64,000 nucleotides of DNA from Rhizobium sp. RM (lineage in GTDB: Bacteria > Pseudomonadota > Alphaproteobacteria > Rhizobiales > Rhizobiaceae), in contig NZ_JACAWV010000012.1 in assembly GCF_013390595.1 (NCBI RefSeq), positions 1 to 64,000 on the forward strand, given 5' to 3'. The translations under genes were made by a program, and so were the position numbers. How positions within the stretch are numbered: the first letter of the stretch is position 1; each line of letters begins with the position of its first letter. The notes below the pieces were generated by a model. The model was given only the letters and a program-made list of their open reading frames with translations, made no database searches and was not told the DNA's origin. Below, in pieces: positions 1-8,685 of this stretch.

Positions 1-472
1 GTAATTCCATTTGGAGAACGATTATCGGCGGTTCCAATTTCGGCGTTGTGGCATTAGCGCCTGGGAATTCTCTCTAGGCTCCAGACGCGCGAGCGGTCCT
101 GGAAGTCCGGCGGAAAAATGGGACTTAAGTTCGATTCCCTTCAAGAGCATAAATTGTCCTTGGGACGTCGGCATGCGTGACTAACAAACCCGGATAGCCA
201 CCGGCCCCGAGCTTGATCCGATAGTACGTATCTGGAGGCGGTTCTGCTCCGGCATTTTCAGCTACAGCGTCATTTTGGCTGTGCTTTTTGCGAATACTAG
301 ACGCCTCGTCTTTATTGAACGGGATCGAGGCTTGCAAAATATGACACTCTCCTCCTTGCAACCAATCATATATCATGCATGATGCGCGGCTCAGTTTTGG
401 AGGAACCAACCACACGGCGTGCCTAGCGTGCACGCGTCGGGCGGCGTGATGGTTGCGGCTATGGGAGTGAAA
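1..472. other. left-edge non-coding region
   Basis: I see no convincing gene here. A minus-strand open frame at 125-514 has no recognisable domain and overlaps the MFS start region. The only clear element is the operator at 365-383, about 90 bases before the MFS start. The rest has no recognisable repeat, RNA or terminator. Confidence 0.5.
365..383. promoter_or_regulatory. operator 1 of the GntR regulon (upstream of MFS gene)
   Basis: It contains the perfect 12-bp palindrome ATCATGCATGAT at 372-383. Pentamer half-sites ATCAT, ATCAT and ATGAT start at 365, 372 and 379, a strict 7-base period. The same architecture recurs upstream of four other transcription units at 2.1, 6.74, 11.07 and 12.49 kb. 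Short palindromes of this size are usual for FCD-type GntR repressors. Assignment to the local GntR gene is inference from co-location and from the site at its own leader. Confidence 0.7.
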
Positions 473-1813
473 ATGACAAGTACAAGTATGGATCAGATCG
501 ACTGCGAGGAGCACGGCGCCAGCACTGCAACATCGCGCCGAAGCACATTGTCCGGATTTTTGGGGACAGCGCTGGAATATTACGACTTCGTGATCTACGG
601 GCTGGCTGCTGCAACGGTCTTCAACACGTTGTTTTTTCCAGCAACAAATCCAACCCTTGGACTACTGGCGAGCTTCGCCACCTATGCTGTAGGCTTCGCC
701 GTGCGACCTGTCGGGGGACTGCTCCTTGGGGCGATGGGCGATCGTCTGGGCCGAAAGTATATCCTGGTCGTCACCATCGTTCTTATGGGGGTTTCTACCT
801 TTGCAATCGGTTTGCTCCCAACCTACGCCCAAATCGGTGTCTGGGCGCCCATCCTCTTGCTTGCTTTGCGAATGCTGCAGGGGTTTGGAGCAGGGGCCGA
901 GCTAGCAAGTGCCTCAACGTTGCTTGTGGAAAGCGCGCCGGCGGATAAACGAGGGTTTATCGGTTCGATCCTTTGCATCGGGACAAATACCGGTACTCTT
1001 ATCGCCTCAGCTGTATGGCTTCTTGTGACCCTCCTGCCGAATGAGCAATTGTTGAGCTGGGGGTGGCGTCTGCCATTTCTTGCCAGCTTCCTTGTGGCGA
1101 TGTGGGGCCTTTGGATGAGGCGCGGTGTAGAGGAAAGTCCGACATTTGTGGAGGTTTCTGCCAAGCAGGAACGAAAGACAATCCGTGAGATTTATCGCGG
1201 TGTCTTTGGTAGCGGAAGAAAGGCTTTCGCGACATGCTTCGGGCTTCGGCTCGGCGAGGGTGGTACATCCGTCGTTTATCAGGTGTTCCTCGTCGGATAC
1301 ATCGGCACCTTGTCCAACAGTAGCAAATCGATCGGCACAATGGCGCTTATTGTCGCGTCAGTATTTGCTTATCTAAGCATTCCCGTGGTCGGGAAGCTAA
1401 TCGACATTTACGGACGCAAGCCGGTATACATCGCCTTGTCTGGTTTCCAGACACTCTTTGCCATTCCCGGCGTCTACATGATCAACACCGGAAGTACACC
1501 GCTTATTATGATCGCCTTCGTTCTCGCGTTCGGCACGTGTGTTCTTGGTATGTACGCGATCGAATCTGCATGGATGGCAGAGATGTTCGGCTCTCGCCAT
1601 CGTCTGGCAGGGATTACCGCATCGAAGGAAATTGGTGGCCTGCTGGGCGCGGGTATCGCACCGTTCATATGTGCGGCTCTCGTTTCCTATTTCAGCTCGT
1701 GGTGGCCAATCGCTTTCTACATCATGCTCCTTGCCGCGATTTCTCTGATATCGGCTTGCTTGGCGCCGGAGACGAGAACACGCGATCTTATCGACGAACG
1801 CGACGCCTTGTAA
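473..1813 (+). CDS. MFS transporter, metabolite:H+ symporter (MHS) type
   Basis: This is an inner-membrane proton symporter of about 446 residues with about 12 hydrophobic segments. The family hallmark GDRLGRK is in the first cytoplasmic loop, and the N-terminal TALEYYDFVIYG stretch is typical of the MHS (ShiA/KgtP/ProP-like) family, which imports organic acids, shikimate and betaines. I chose ATG 473, which has GGGAG five bases upstream; in-frame ATGs at 419, 449 and 461 lack this. The operator at 365-383 lies in its promoter region, and a hairpin (1841-1868) follows the stop. It is probably one of two importers of the locus, the other being the TRAP system at 12.6-15.6 kb. The substrate cannot be read from sequence; context suggests a carboxylate. 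Confidence 0.85.
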   Translation: MTSTSMDQIDCEEHGASTATSRRSTLSGFLGTALEYYDFVIYGLAAATVFNTLFFPATNPTLGLLASFATYAVGFAVRPVGGLLLGAMGDRLGRKYILVVTIVLMGVSTFAIGLLPTYAQIGVWAPILLLALRMLQGFGAGAELASASTLLVESAPADKRGFIGSILCIGTNTGTLIASAVWLLVTLLPNEQLLSWGWRLPFLASFLVAMWGLWMRRGVEESPTFVEVSAKQERKTIREIYRGVFGSGRKAFATCFGLRLGEGGTSVVYQVFLVGYIGTLSNSSKSIGTMALIVASVFAYLSIPVVGKLIDIYGRKPVYIALSGFQTLFAIPGVYMINTGSTPLIMIAFVLAFGTCVLGMYAIESAWMAEMFGSRHRLAGITASKEIGGLLGAGIAPFICAALVSYFSSWWPIAFYIMLLAAISLISACLAPETRTRDLIDERDAL

Positions 1814-1840
1814 TTGGCGTCTGCCATCCACTGGAGTTTT

Positions 1841-1868
1841 GCACCCGGTCCTTGATCCGATCGGGTGC
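1841..1868 (+). terminator. hairpin after the MFS gene
   Basis: GCACCCGGTC pairs with GATCGGGTGC (one G-U pair) around an eight-base loop, 28 bases after the MFS stop. No T-tract follows, so it may protect the 3' end or be a Rho-assisted end rather than a classical intrinsic terminator. Confidence 0.45.
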
Positions 1869-2115
1869 GACTGCGTTATTTAACGTCGGCTCCCCGCAGT
1901 CGTTTACCGGACGTTGCGCGGCAGCCTTTGAAAAAGCCGGTACACGCGAACAACCCGTGGCATCGGAAAATCCGTTTTATTTCTCAGTCAACGTGGACCA
2001 ACGAAGTGTCGCAACTGATCAGGTCGTGCTGTGAGGCGACTGGACTTTTTGGTCGGCATGCCAGCGCGTATGGAAGTTACTTTTGGGAAGGCGCTTCAAA
2101 ACTAGCGCAGCTCAC

Positions 2116-2150
2116 ATCATATATGATGCATGATGCTTGACGCATGATAT
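2116..2150. promoter_or_regulatory. operator 2 of the GntR regulon (upstream of transketolase genes)
   Basis: The perfect palindrome ATCATATATGAT lies at 2116-2127, overlapping a second near-match ATGATGCATGAT at 2123-2134. Half-sites start at 2116, 2123 and 2130, again with a 7-base period. A further GCATGATAT fragment lies at 2142-2150. It lies about 115-150 bases before the transketolase start. Confidence 0.7.
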
Positions 2151-2263
2151 TCCCTCAGCTATCTTCATATGGCTGATGGTGGAGGCCACAGCGGAGGACT
2201 GCCAGTAGATCTTGGCCCGCCGGATGCCGGCGCCTTCTAACTTTAAAATTGTGGGATTTGTTC

Positions 2264-3118
2264 ATGCAGAACACCGAACTTGGGGCGGAGCAGATTGCCT
2301 TGCTCGAGGAGAGGGCGAAGTTCGTCCGTCTGGAGACCATCAGGCTCATCAGTATTGCGAAAGTCGGACACTACTCGTCCGTTTTTTCCTGTGCTGAGAT
2401 TTTCTCTTCCCTCTACTATGATGTGATGAACATCCGACGCGGCGAGCCGAAGTGGGAGGAGCGTGACCGCTTCCTTATGGGCAAAGGCCATGCGGCAGTT
2501 GGGCTGTTTCCGATACTCGCCGATCTCGATTACTTTCCGAAGGAATGGCTCGACGACTACACACGTCTTGGTAGCCCTCTCGGCGATCATCCTGATATGC
2601 GCAAGGTACCAGGCGTTGACTTCAGCTCTGGCTCGATCGGCCACGCGCTTTCAAACGGCGTGGGCATGGCGCACGGCGCACGTATCCAGAAGCAGCATTT
2701 TGACGTTTTCGTCCTTCTCGGGGACGGAGAAATGCAGGAGGGCCAAGTTTGGGAAGCCGCGCTGAACGCATCAAGCCACGGTGTTTCCAACGTTATCGCG
2801 ATCGTCGACCGCAATGGTTACCAGTTGGATGGCAAGGTCGATGACGTGATCGCGATTGAACCACTGGATGAGAAATGGCGTTCGTTTGGTTGGGAAGTTC
2901 ATGTCGTCGATGGTCACGATATCGTCGAACTGACCCAGAAACTTCGGGAGGTGAAGGCAGACCGAAGCCGGACGAAACCGTGCTGCATCATAGCAAAGAC
3001 GCTTAAAGGCAAAGGTATCGACTATATGGAAACCGAGCCCGGCTGGCATCTCGGCTGGCTTGCCCCAGACGATGAAGAACGTGCACGCCAGACAATTCTT
3101 GACGGAGTCCTATCATGA
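2264..3118 (+). CDS. transketolase, N-terminal (TPP-binding) subunit
   Basis: This is the first half of a split transketolase, 284 residues. It carries the thiamine-diphosphate site: GDGEMQEG at about 153-160 followed by N184, GKGH at 73-76 and GSIGHALSNG at about 123. Single-chain transketolases are about 650 residues; here the pyrimidine half is the next gene, overlapping by four bases (ATGA), so the two are translationally coupled and should form a heteromer. ATG 2264 is preferred over TTG 2249; the GTGGGAT upstream is a weak ribosome site. No sugar kinase is nearby, so the ketol donor may be unphosphorylated or phosphorylated elsewhere. Split transketolases also occur in the D-apiose and sulfosugar pathways, so a dedicated catabolic role is plausible. 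Confidence 0.9.
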   Translation: MQNTELGAEQIALLEERAKFVRLETIRLISIAKVGHYSSVFSCAEIFSSLYYDVMNIRRGEPKWEERDRFLMGKGHAAVGLFPILADLDYFPKEWLDDYTRLGSPLGDHPDMRKVPGVDFSSGSIGHALSNGVGMAHGARIQKQHFDVFVLLGDGEMQEGQVWEAALNASSHGVSNVIAIVDRNGYQLDGKVDDVIAIEPLDEKWRSFGWEVHVVDGHDIVELTQKLREVKADRSRTKPCCIIAKTLKGKGIDYMETEPGWHLGWLAPDDEERARQTILDGVLS

Positions 3119-4089
3119 ATGCCCCACAAAACCCGCAGTCCTGGCAGTACCGTGATCTGAACAAAAAGGCGCCATCACTGTCCGTGCTCTCGGACGCGCT
3201 GATCGAACTGGTCGAGGCTGGTCATCCCATTGCCGCAGGCACCGCAGATCTCCAGCACTCAAACGGTCTTGTTGCCTTTGCAGAGCGCTACCCCGACCGT
3301 TTCGTCCAGTTCGGCATCTCGGAGCAGAATATGGTCTCCGCGGCGGCCGGCATGGCCACAACCGGTCTGATCCCATATGTCGCGACCTTCGCTTCGTTCA
3401 TTGGCCTGCTTGCGTGCGAGCAAATCCGCATGGACGTTGCGTATTGCGCTCAGCCGGTGAGACTCATCGGTCATCATACGGGCATATCAATGGGTTTCTA
3501 CGGTACGTCGCATCATGCCACGGAGGACATCTCCACCATGCGTGCGATCGCAGACCTGACTGTCATTTCTCCGTCTGATGGCCAACAGTACAAGCAATTG
3601 CTATTGGAATCAGCTGTCTACAAGGAACCCATCTATTTCCGTACCCATCGTGGCCACGATCCGGTGATCTACGACGACACGGAGAAGTTCCGCATCGGCA
3701 ACGCGAAGGTCCATGCCATCGGAAAAGATCTCACGATCATTGCCTGCGGCATGCCAGTCCATGGTGCAAAAGCGGCCATGCAGGCGCTCAATGCAAAGGG
3801 CCACTCGGTCGGCCTGATCGATATGCATACGATCAAGCCACTGGATGCCGATGCGGTTCTGGAAGCGGCGAAGGCTTCCCGGACCATACTGACTATTGAG
3901 GAGCACAACATTCTCGGCGGATTGGGCTCTGCAGTTGCCGAAGTGATGGCTGAAAACCCCGGCACTGCACGGCTTGTGCGGCACGGGATCATGGATGAAT
4001 ACAGCCTGATCGCACCGCCAACGCACCTTTACCGGCACTACAAACTCGATGCAGCTGGTATCGAGGAAGTAGCATCTCGCTTCGTCTGA
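3115..4089 (+). CDS. transketolase, C-terminal (pyrimidine-binding) subunit
   Basis: This is the second half of the split transketolase, 324 residues, with the central pyrimidine-binding domain and the C-terminal transketolase domain. FGISEQNM at about 66-73 supplies the conserved glutamate (E70) that activates TPP, and GTSHHATEDIS at about 130-140 is a typical substrate-channel segment. The start overlaps the upstream stop. A stem-loop with A- and T-tracts follows and separates it from the convergent aldehyde dehydrogenase gene. With its partner it should transfer a two-carbon ketol unit; the actual substrate is unknown. Confidence 0.9.
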   Translation: MNAPQNPQSWQYRDLNKKAPSLSVLSDALIELVEAGHPIAAGTADLQHSNGLVAFAERYPDRFVQFGISEQNMVSAAAGMATTGLIPYVATFASFIGLLACEQIRMDVAYCAQPVRLIGHHTGISMGFYGTSHHATEDISTMRAIADLTVISPSDGQQYKQLLLESAVYKEPIYFRTHRGHDPVIYDDTEKFRIGNAKVHAIGKDLTIIACGMPVHGAKAAMQALNAKGHSVGLIDMHTIKPLDADAVLEAAKASRTILTIEEHNILGGLGSAVAEVMAENPGTARLVRHGIMDEYSLIAPPTHLYRHYKLDAAGIEEVASRFV

Positions 4090-4121
4090 TCACGAAAAAT
4101 CCAAGATTAATAACGGCAACA

Positions 4122-4153
4122 AAAAAGGCGGCTTCGAAAGAAACCGCCTTTTT
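4122..4153. terminator. bidirectional intrinsic terminator
   Basis: AAAAAGGCGG pairs with CCGCCTTTTT around an inner TTC-GAAA-GAA stem-loop. The A-tract on one side and T-tract on the other let it work on both strands, between the convergent transketolase and aldehyde dehydrogenase genes. Confidence 0.85.
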
Positions 4154-4172
4154 ATTTGATTATTGGGAGCGA

Positions 4173-5651
4173 TTAGCTCCCAATGCCCCCCAGGCAGATA
4201 TATTTGAGTTCCATATAATCCTCGATGCCGTATTTCGAGCCCTCGCGGCCGGTACCAGACTGTTTTATGCCACCAAATGGTGCAACCTCGGTGGAAACCA
4301 GTCCTGTATTGACCCCGACGATACCGTATTCGAGCGCCTCTGCGACCTTGATGACGCGAGACAGATCACGGGCATAGAAATAGGCGGCCAATCCGAAAAT
4401 CGTGTCATTGGCCATTTCTATGACCTCTTCAACGCTGCTGAAGCGAAAGACCGGGGCGAGCGGCCCGAAGGTTTCTTCACGTGCAACCGCCATGTCCTGA
4501 CTGACATCACGCAACACCGTCGGCCGGAAGAAACGTCCACCACGATCATCTTTTTGACCGCCAACGACAAGCGTCGCCCCTTTCGACAGGGCATCCGCGA
4601 CGTGCTCTTCGACTTTTTCTACCGCAGCGTTGTCGATCAACGGTCCGATTTTCGTTTCTGCAGCCAGCCCATCGCCAATCTTGAGATTGGTCACGGCATT
4701 CGCCAGTTTCTCGACAAAAGCTTCGTAGATGCTGTCATGGGCGTAAATGCGGTTGGTGCAAACGCACGTCTGACCTGCGTTGCGAAACTTTGAGAGGATT
4801 GCACCTTCGACCGCTGCATCAATGTCCGCATCTTCGAAGACGATGAAGGGTGCGTTTCCACCAAGCTCGAGACTGAGCTTTTTGATCTGGTCCGAAGCCT
4901 GGCGCATCAGGATACGGCCAACTTCCGTTGATCCGGTAAAACTTAGTTTTCTGACTTTCTCATTCTCGCAAAATTCGGCGCCGATCGATGAACTGGAGGC
5001 TGACGTTAGGACGGAAAACACGCCAGCGGGAACACCCGCGCGCTCTGCCAAGACCGCCAGCGCAAGTGCTGAAAGCGGTGTCTGTTTCGCGGGTTTCGAA
5101 ATGAATGTGCAGCCGGCAGCAAGTGCCGGTGCTGCCTTTCTGGCGATCATGGCGATCGGGAAATTCCAGGGGGTTATGGAGCCCACAACACCAACAGGCT
5201 GCTTGATGACCATGATGCGTTTGTCTTCGGCATGACCCGGTATCATGTCACCGTAGGTGCGTTTGGCTTCCTCAGCGAACCACTCGACATATGCCGCACC
5301 GTACGCAACTTCGCCTCGCGACTCCGAGAGCGGCTTGCCCATTTCCGTGGTGAGGATGATGGCCAGATCCTCCTTATTTTCCATCATCAGCTCGAACCAC
5401 TTGCGCAAGATCTTGGAGCGCGCGCCTGCCGTAAGCGACGCCCATTTTTTCTGGGCAATGTGGGCGCAGTCAATGGCACGCGCGGCTTCCGGCCGCCCCA
5501 TGTCTGGTACGAGCGCTATTGTCTGACCGGTAGCGGGATTGTCGACAGCCAATGTAGCGCCACTGTCGGCGGTTGCCCATTGACCGGCAATGAAGGCTTT
5601 GTCTGTAAGCAGGCTCGCATCATTGAGCCGGGATCGAAGATCGTTTGTCAT
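4173..5651 (-). CDS. gabD: NAD(P)+ aldehyde dehydrogenase, succinate-semialdehyde dehydrogenase subfamily
   Basis: This is a 492-residue cytosolic enzyme oxidising an aldehyde to its acid. PWNFP (161-165), the catalytic glutamate E262 in LELGG and nucleophile C296 in GQTCVC are all present. The GQTCVC motif with its second cysteine is characteristic of GabD-type succinate-semialdehyde dehydrogenases and argues against methylmalonate-semialdehyde dehydrogenase (IolA/MmsA). It lies 17 bases after the idnD-like gene in a two-gene minus-strand operon driven from the divergent operator at 6.74 kb. Relatives also oxidise 2-oxoglutarate semialdehyde or glutarate semialdehyde, so the substrate in this pathway remains open. 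Confidence 0.85.
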   Translation of the reverse strand: MTNDLRSRLNDASLLTDKAFIAGQWATADSGATLAVDNPATGQTIALVPDMGRPEAARAIDCAHIAQKKWASLTAGARSKILRKWFELMMENKEDLAIILTTEMGKPLSESRGEVAYGAAYVEWFAEEAKRTYGDMIPGHAEDKRIMVIKQPVGVVGSITPWNFPIAMIARKAAPALAAGCTFISKPAKQTPLSALALAVLAERAGVPAGVFSVLTSASSSSIGAEFCENEKVRKLSFTGSTEVGRILMRQASDQIKKLSLELGGNAPFIVFEDADIDAAVEGAILSKFRNAGQTCVCTNRIYAHDSIYEAFVEKLANAVTNLKIGDGLAAETKIGPLIDNAAVEKVEEHVADALSKGATLVVGGQKDDRGGRFFRPTVLRDVSQDMAVAREETFGPLAPVFRFSSVEEVIEMANDTIFGLAAYFYARDLSRVIKVAEALEYGIVGVNTGLVSTEVAPFGGIKQSGTGREGSKYGIEDYMELKYICLGGIGS

Positions 5652-5668
5652 TATATGCTTTACCTCTT

Positions 5669-6703
5669 TTATGCGAATTCGAGCATGACCTTGATGGCCT
5701 GCTGCCTGTCTCGGGCGAAGGCAAACGCATCATCGGCGCGCTCAAATGGAAATGTTCGCGAAATAATCGGCCGAACGTCGATCGTGCGGTCCGAGATTAG
5801 CTGGACAGCCAGATCGAATTCGCTGTCGAACCGGAACGTACCCCGAAACGTGATTTCCTTGGTGATCATTGGGTTGAATGCGGCCTTGATCTCGTCCGGT
5901 AGCAAACCCACCTGAACAATCGTTCCACTTGGCTTGGTGACACCAATGGCCAACCGCATTGCGGCGGGACTGCCAGAACACTCGAAGACCACGTCGAATT
6001 GTCCCCGATCGCGGAATTCTTCCTCCATGACATCTGCCGCGGAGACGTTCCAGGCCGCTTCCGCGCCCAACTTTTTTGCAAGTTCGAGAGGCATGTCGGC
6101 GATATCGGTAGCCGAAATCGCGTCGGCACCAGCGTGTCTGGCTGCAAGAAACGTGAGCGCCCCAATTGGTCCAAAGCCCGTGACGAGCACACGCTTTCCT
6201 CGTAAATCCGGCGCCTGGGAGACGGCGTGAAGGCACACAGCCAGCGGTTCAGCGCAGGCCGCCTCCTCGAGTCCAGCCATTTCGCCGACCGGGACTGCTT
6301 GGGTCGCCCGCACCACAACATACTCACGAAAACCACCATCAATATGGGGGGTCCGCATGGCGCTGCCCATAAAACGCATGTCCGAGCAATGTCTGGACAT
6401 ACCCTTTACGCAGAAAGAACAAGTACCGCACGCAAGCGATGGATTGACCGCAACCGCCGTGCCGACAGCGATACTGGAGACACCGGCCCCAAGGCGCTCG
6501 ACGATGCCTGAGAGTTCATGTCCTGGCACCATCGGAGATTTGATGCGCACGGTTCCGAAGCCGCCGTGGTGGTAATAGTGCATGTCGGAGCCGCAGATGC
6601 CGCCTCGGTGAATTCGAACAAGCACGTCACCTTCACCCGGCATCGGTATCGGGCGATCTTCAATCATAAGATTGTGTGGTGCGTGTAATACAACTGCCTT
6701 CAT
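5669..6703 (-). CDS. idnD: Zn-dependent dehydrogenase, L-idonate 5-dehydrogenase-like
   Basis: This is a 344-residue medium-chain alcohol dehydrogenase. Catalytic zinc ligands C37 and H62-E63 and the structural-zinc cysteines C92, C95, C98 and C106 are visible, and GFGPIG near 175 is the nucleotide-binding turn. HYYHHGGFGTV at about 42-52 is the hallmark of the L-idonate 5-dehydrogenase group, which makes 5-keto-D-gluconate. A gluconate-5-dehydrogenase-like SDR (8.7 kb) on the other arm of the divergent promoter fits an idonate/5-ketogluconate type reaction pair. Other polyol acids remain possible. The gene starts 79 bases from the divergent aroE-like start with an operator between them. Confidence 0.75.
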   Translation of the reverse strand: MKAVVLHAPHNLMIEDRPIPMPGEGDVLVRIHRGGICGSDMHYYHHGGFGTVRIKSPMVPGHELSGIVERLGAGVSSIAVGTAVAVNPSLACGTCSFCVKGMSRHCSDMRFMGSAMRTPHIDGGFREYVVVRATQAVPVGEMAGLEEAACAEPLAVCLHAVSQAPDLRGKRVLVTGFGPIGALTFLAARHAGADAISATDIADMPLELAKKLGAEAAWNVSAADVMEEEFRDRGQFDVVFECSGSPAAMRLAIGVTKPSGTIVQVGLLPDEIKAAFNPMITKEITFRGTFRFDSEFDLAVQLISDRTIDVRPIISRTFPFERADDAFAFARDRQQAIKVMLEFA

Positions 6704-6735
6704 TGTTCCTCCCGTGGACTTTAGCGTTGACGGAA

Positions 6736-6761
6736 ATCAAATATCATGCATGATACGTGAT
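6736..6761. promoter_or_regulatory. operator 3 of the GntR regulon (divergent idnD / aroE-like promoter)
   Basis: The 14-bp palindrome TATCATGCATGATA lies at 6742-6755. Counting imperfect copies (ATCAA at 6736, GTGAT at 6757), four half-sites follow each other every 7 bases. It sits midway in the 79-base gap between the two divergent genes, so one bound regulator could control both operons. Confidence 0.75.
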
Positions 6762-6782
6762 GACAATGCGAGGGAGGCGCAA

Positions 6783-7616
6783 ATGGAGATTAACGGGAGA
6801 ACGCAAGTTCTCGTGCACATAGCGTATCCGTCGGCGCATTTGCGAACGCCACAGCTCTTCAATGCGCGTTGCGCCGAGCGCAGGCTGGATGCAGTACTGG
6901 TGCCCTGGCAAGTCCATCCCGACAATCTTGCGGGTGTGATGAACGCGCTGCGTGTCAGCGAGAGCGTACCCGGCGCAATCATAACGATTCCCCATAAGGA
7001 AACGGTGGCTGCCTTGTGCGACAGGCTCGAAGGTCCAGCAGCATTGCTCGGCGTTGCAAATGTCGTCCGCAAGGAGGATGACGGGGCGCTGGTTGGGCGC
7101 ATTCTTGACGGTGAAGGCTTTACCGGCGGGCTGAGCCGCACCGGGCGCAATCCCGCAGGAAAACGGGCGCTCCTGATAGGGGCGGGAGGCGTTTCAGTCG
7201 CTATAGCCGATGCGCTCCTGGCATCAGGCATTCGCGAGCTGGTTATCAGCAACCGCACTGAGTCTCGTGCCAATGCGCTGGTGGAACGGTTAACACCGCT
7301 CTATCCCGCCATTCCCATCAGTGTCGGGAAAGCAGATGGCACGGGCTTTGACCTGGTAGTCAACGGAACGGCACTTGGCATGCACGATAACGATCCGCTG
7401 CCCATAGATCCAGCTACGCTGGAGCGCGGGACTATAGTCGCCGAGGTCATCATGTCCCCCCCGGTCACGAGACTTTTGCAGGAAGCGCGGTTGCGTGGTG
7501 CGACGGTCCACGAAGGCGTTCATATGCTGACGGGCCAGATAGATCCTTTCATTGATTTCGTCGTCCGAAACGCTTCGGGCGAGCATTTTTCGAATATCCG
7601 GAGAGAAAAAGCATGA
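6783..7616 (+). CDS. shikimate/quinate dehydrogenase-like (AroE family) oxidoreductase
   Basis: This is a 277-residue AroE-family protein. It keeps the catalytic lysine (TIPHKE), the family asparagine segment (LGVANVV) and an aspartate where AroE has its NTD motif (ILDGEGF). The NADP-binding GAGGVS turn and SNRTESR follow in the second domain. ATG 6783 is chosen for GAGGGAGG five bases upstream; the longer frame from 6672 would run through the operator and idnD start. It opens a plus-strand operon and overlaps the next gene by four bases. Its place among sugar-acid enzymes suggests it oxidises a shikimate/quinate-like or open-chain hydroxy acid in catabolism rather than making aromatic amino acids. 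Confidence 0.8.
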   Translation: MEINGRTQVLVHIAYPSAHLRTPQLFNARCAERRLDAVLVPWQVHPDNLAGVMNALRVSESVPGAIITIPHKETVAALCDRLEGPAALLGVANVVRKEDDGALVGRILDGEGFTGGLSRTGRNPAGKRALLIGAGGVSVAIADALLASGIRELVISNRTESRANALVERLTPLYPAIPISVGKADGTGFDLVVNGTALGMHDNDPLPIDPATLERGTIVAEVIMSPPVTRLLQEARLRGATVHEGVHMLTGQIDPFIDFVVRNASGEHFSNIRREKA

Positions 7617-8683
7617 TCATTTTTGGGGCTCCCCGCCGCTACATTCAGGGGCCAGGCGTTCTTGCAGCCATTGGTAAAGAACTTGCGGGTTTCGGCACTT
7701 CCGCGATCCTGCTTGCCGACGACAACGTCAACAAGATCGTGGGCAAAGCCATTACCGACAGCGCGAAGCAGGCCGGGGTCACAGTCACAGATCTTCGTTT
7801 TGGCGGTGAAATCACCTATGCCGAAATCGAACGGCTCGTGGGTGAGGCATCAGGTGCGAAATTCGATGTGGTGATCGCAGCCGGTGGCGGAAAGACCATC
7901 GATACAGGAAAACTGGTATCGAAAGCTCTGAAAGCAGCGTTTGTTTCGGTGCCAACAGTTGCCTCGAACGATTCTCCCACCAGTCATATCGCCGTAGTCT
8001 ACGACCGCGATCACAAGCTGGTCGGCGTCGAGCAAAATCGTTCTAATCCTGATCTGGTGCTGGTCGATACAGCAATCATCGCAAAGGCACCCCTCAAACT
8101 CCTGTCCGCTGGCGTGGGTGATGCACTCGTCAAGCGCTTCGAAGTCGAGCAATGTGTTGGTGCGAAGGGTAACAACGTATTCGGTGCTGGCTCGCCGCGT
8201 TCTGCCCTTGCGCTTGCTCACGCCTGTTACGATACGGTGCGAGACCATACTGTGGCCGCCTACCAGTCTCTTGAGCGTGGTGAACCGGATGAACATCTGG
8301 AAGCACTGGTCGAGGCCTGCGTTCTAATGAGCGGCCTGGCATTTGAAAGCGGTGGGCTTTCGGTCTCGCATGGCATGACTAGAGGTCTTTCTGCGGTGCC
8401 CGGAGTAGCCAACGCCCTTCACGGTCATCAGGTTGCCTATGGGCTCCTCGTCCAGCTCGTGCTTGAAGGGCGTGACGACGAATTCATGGCGGACATGTAC
8501 AATTTTTACCGGGACGCCAGATTGCCACTGAAGCTAGCTGATCTCGGCCTTGACGATCGATCGAATTCGGTTGTGGACACCATCGCGACCGTGTCGGCCG
8601 AGGCCGCGCACATGAAGAAGTTTGCAAAGCCGATTTCAGCCGAAGACATTGCCCGCGCCATCACAGTCATCGAGGCCGCCTGA
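7613..8683 (+). CDS. glycerol dehydrogenase-like (iron/zinc ADH family) polyol dehydrogenase
   Basis: This is a 356-residue group III alcohol dehydrogenase of GldA type. The N-terminal Rossmann half contains AAGGGKTIDTGK, and the metal site comes from the aspartate in AGVGDALVKRFE and the histidines in SVSHGMTRG and NALHGHQ. The family oxidises vicinal diols to hydroxyketones with NAD+ in the cytosol. The start overlaps the aroE-like stop (ATGA), with GGAGAG seven bases upstream, and the SDR gene follows three bases after its stop. In this operon it probably works on a polyol intermediate. Confidence 0.85.
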   Translation: MIIFGAPRRYIQGPGVLAAIGKELAGFGTSAILLADDNVNKIVGKAITDSAKQAGVTVTDLRFGGEITYAEIERLVGEASGAKFDVVIAAGGGKTIDTGKLVSKALKAAFVSVPTVASNDSPTSHIAVVYDRDHKLVGVEQNRSNPDLVLVDTAIIAKAPLKLLSAGVGDALVKRFEVEQCVGAKGNNVFGAGSPRSALALAHACYDTVRDHTVAAYQSLERGEPDEHLEALVEACVLMSGLAFESGGLSVSHGMTRGLSAVPGVANALHGHQVAYGLLVQLVLEGRDDEFMADMYNFYRDARLPLKLADLGLDDRSNSVVDTIATVSAEAAHMKKFAKPISAEDIARAITVIEAA

Positions 8684-8685
8684 TC

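Larger units (their letters stand above)
1814..2263. other. intergenic region between MFS gene and transketolase
   Basis: Small open frames here (1865-2140 and the tail of 1537-2034) match no family I know and have no convincing ribosome-binding site. The region holds a strong hairpin just after the MFS stop and an operator near 2.12 kb, about 115-150 bases before the transketolase start. Nothing else is recognised. Confidence 0.5.

Noticed and set aside
125-514. 129-codon minus-strand frame at the left edge
   Set aside because: No recognisable domain, overlaps the MFS start and operator, and has no good ribosome site.
1865-2140. 91-codon plus-strand frame between MFS gene and transketolase
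   Set aside because: Composition looks random, no family resemblance, and it ends inside the operator array.
2116-2150. Short repeated ATCAT/ATGAT units as a CRISPR-like or microsatellite repeat
   Set aside because: Pentamers with a 7-base period are far too short for CRISPR and form palindromes at promoters, so operators explain them better.
4173-5651. Candidate iolA (methylmalonate-semialdehyde dehydrogenase) completing the inositol pathway
   Set aside because: The active site reads GQTCVC with a GabD-like context, and the gene is in the GntR-controlled locus 18 kb away from the iol genes.
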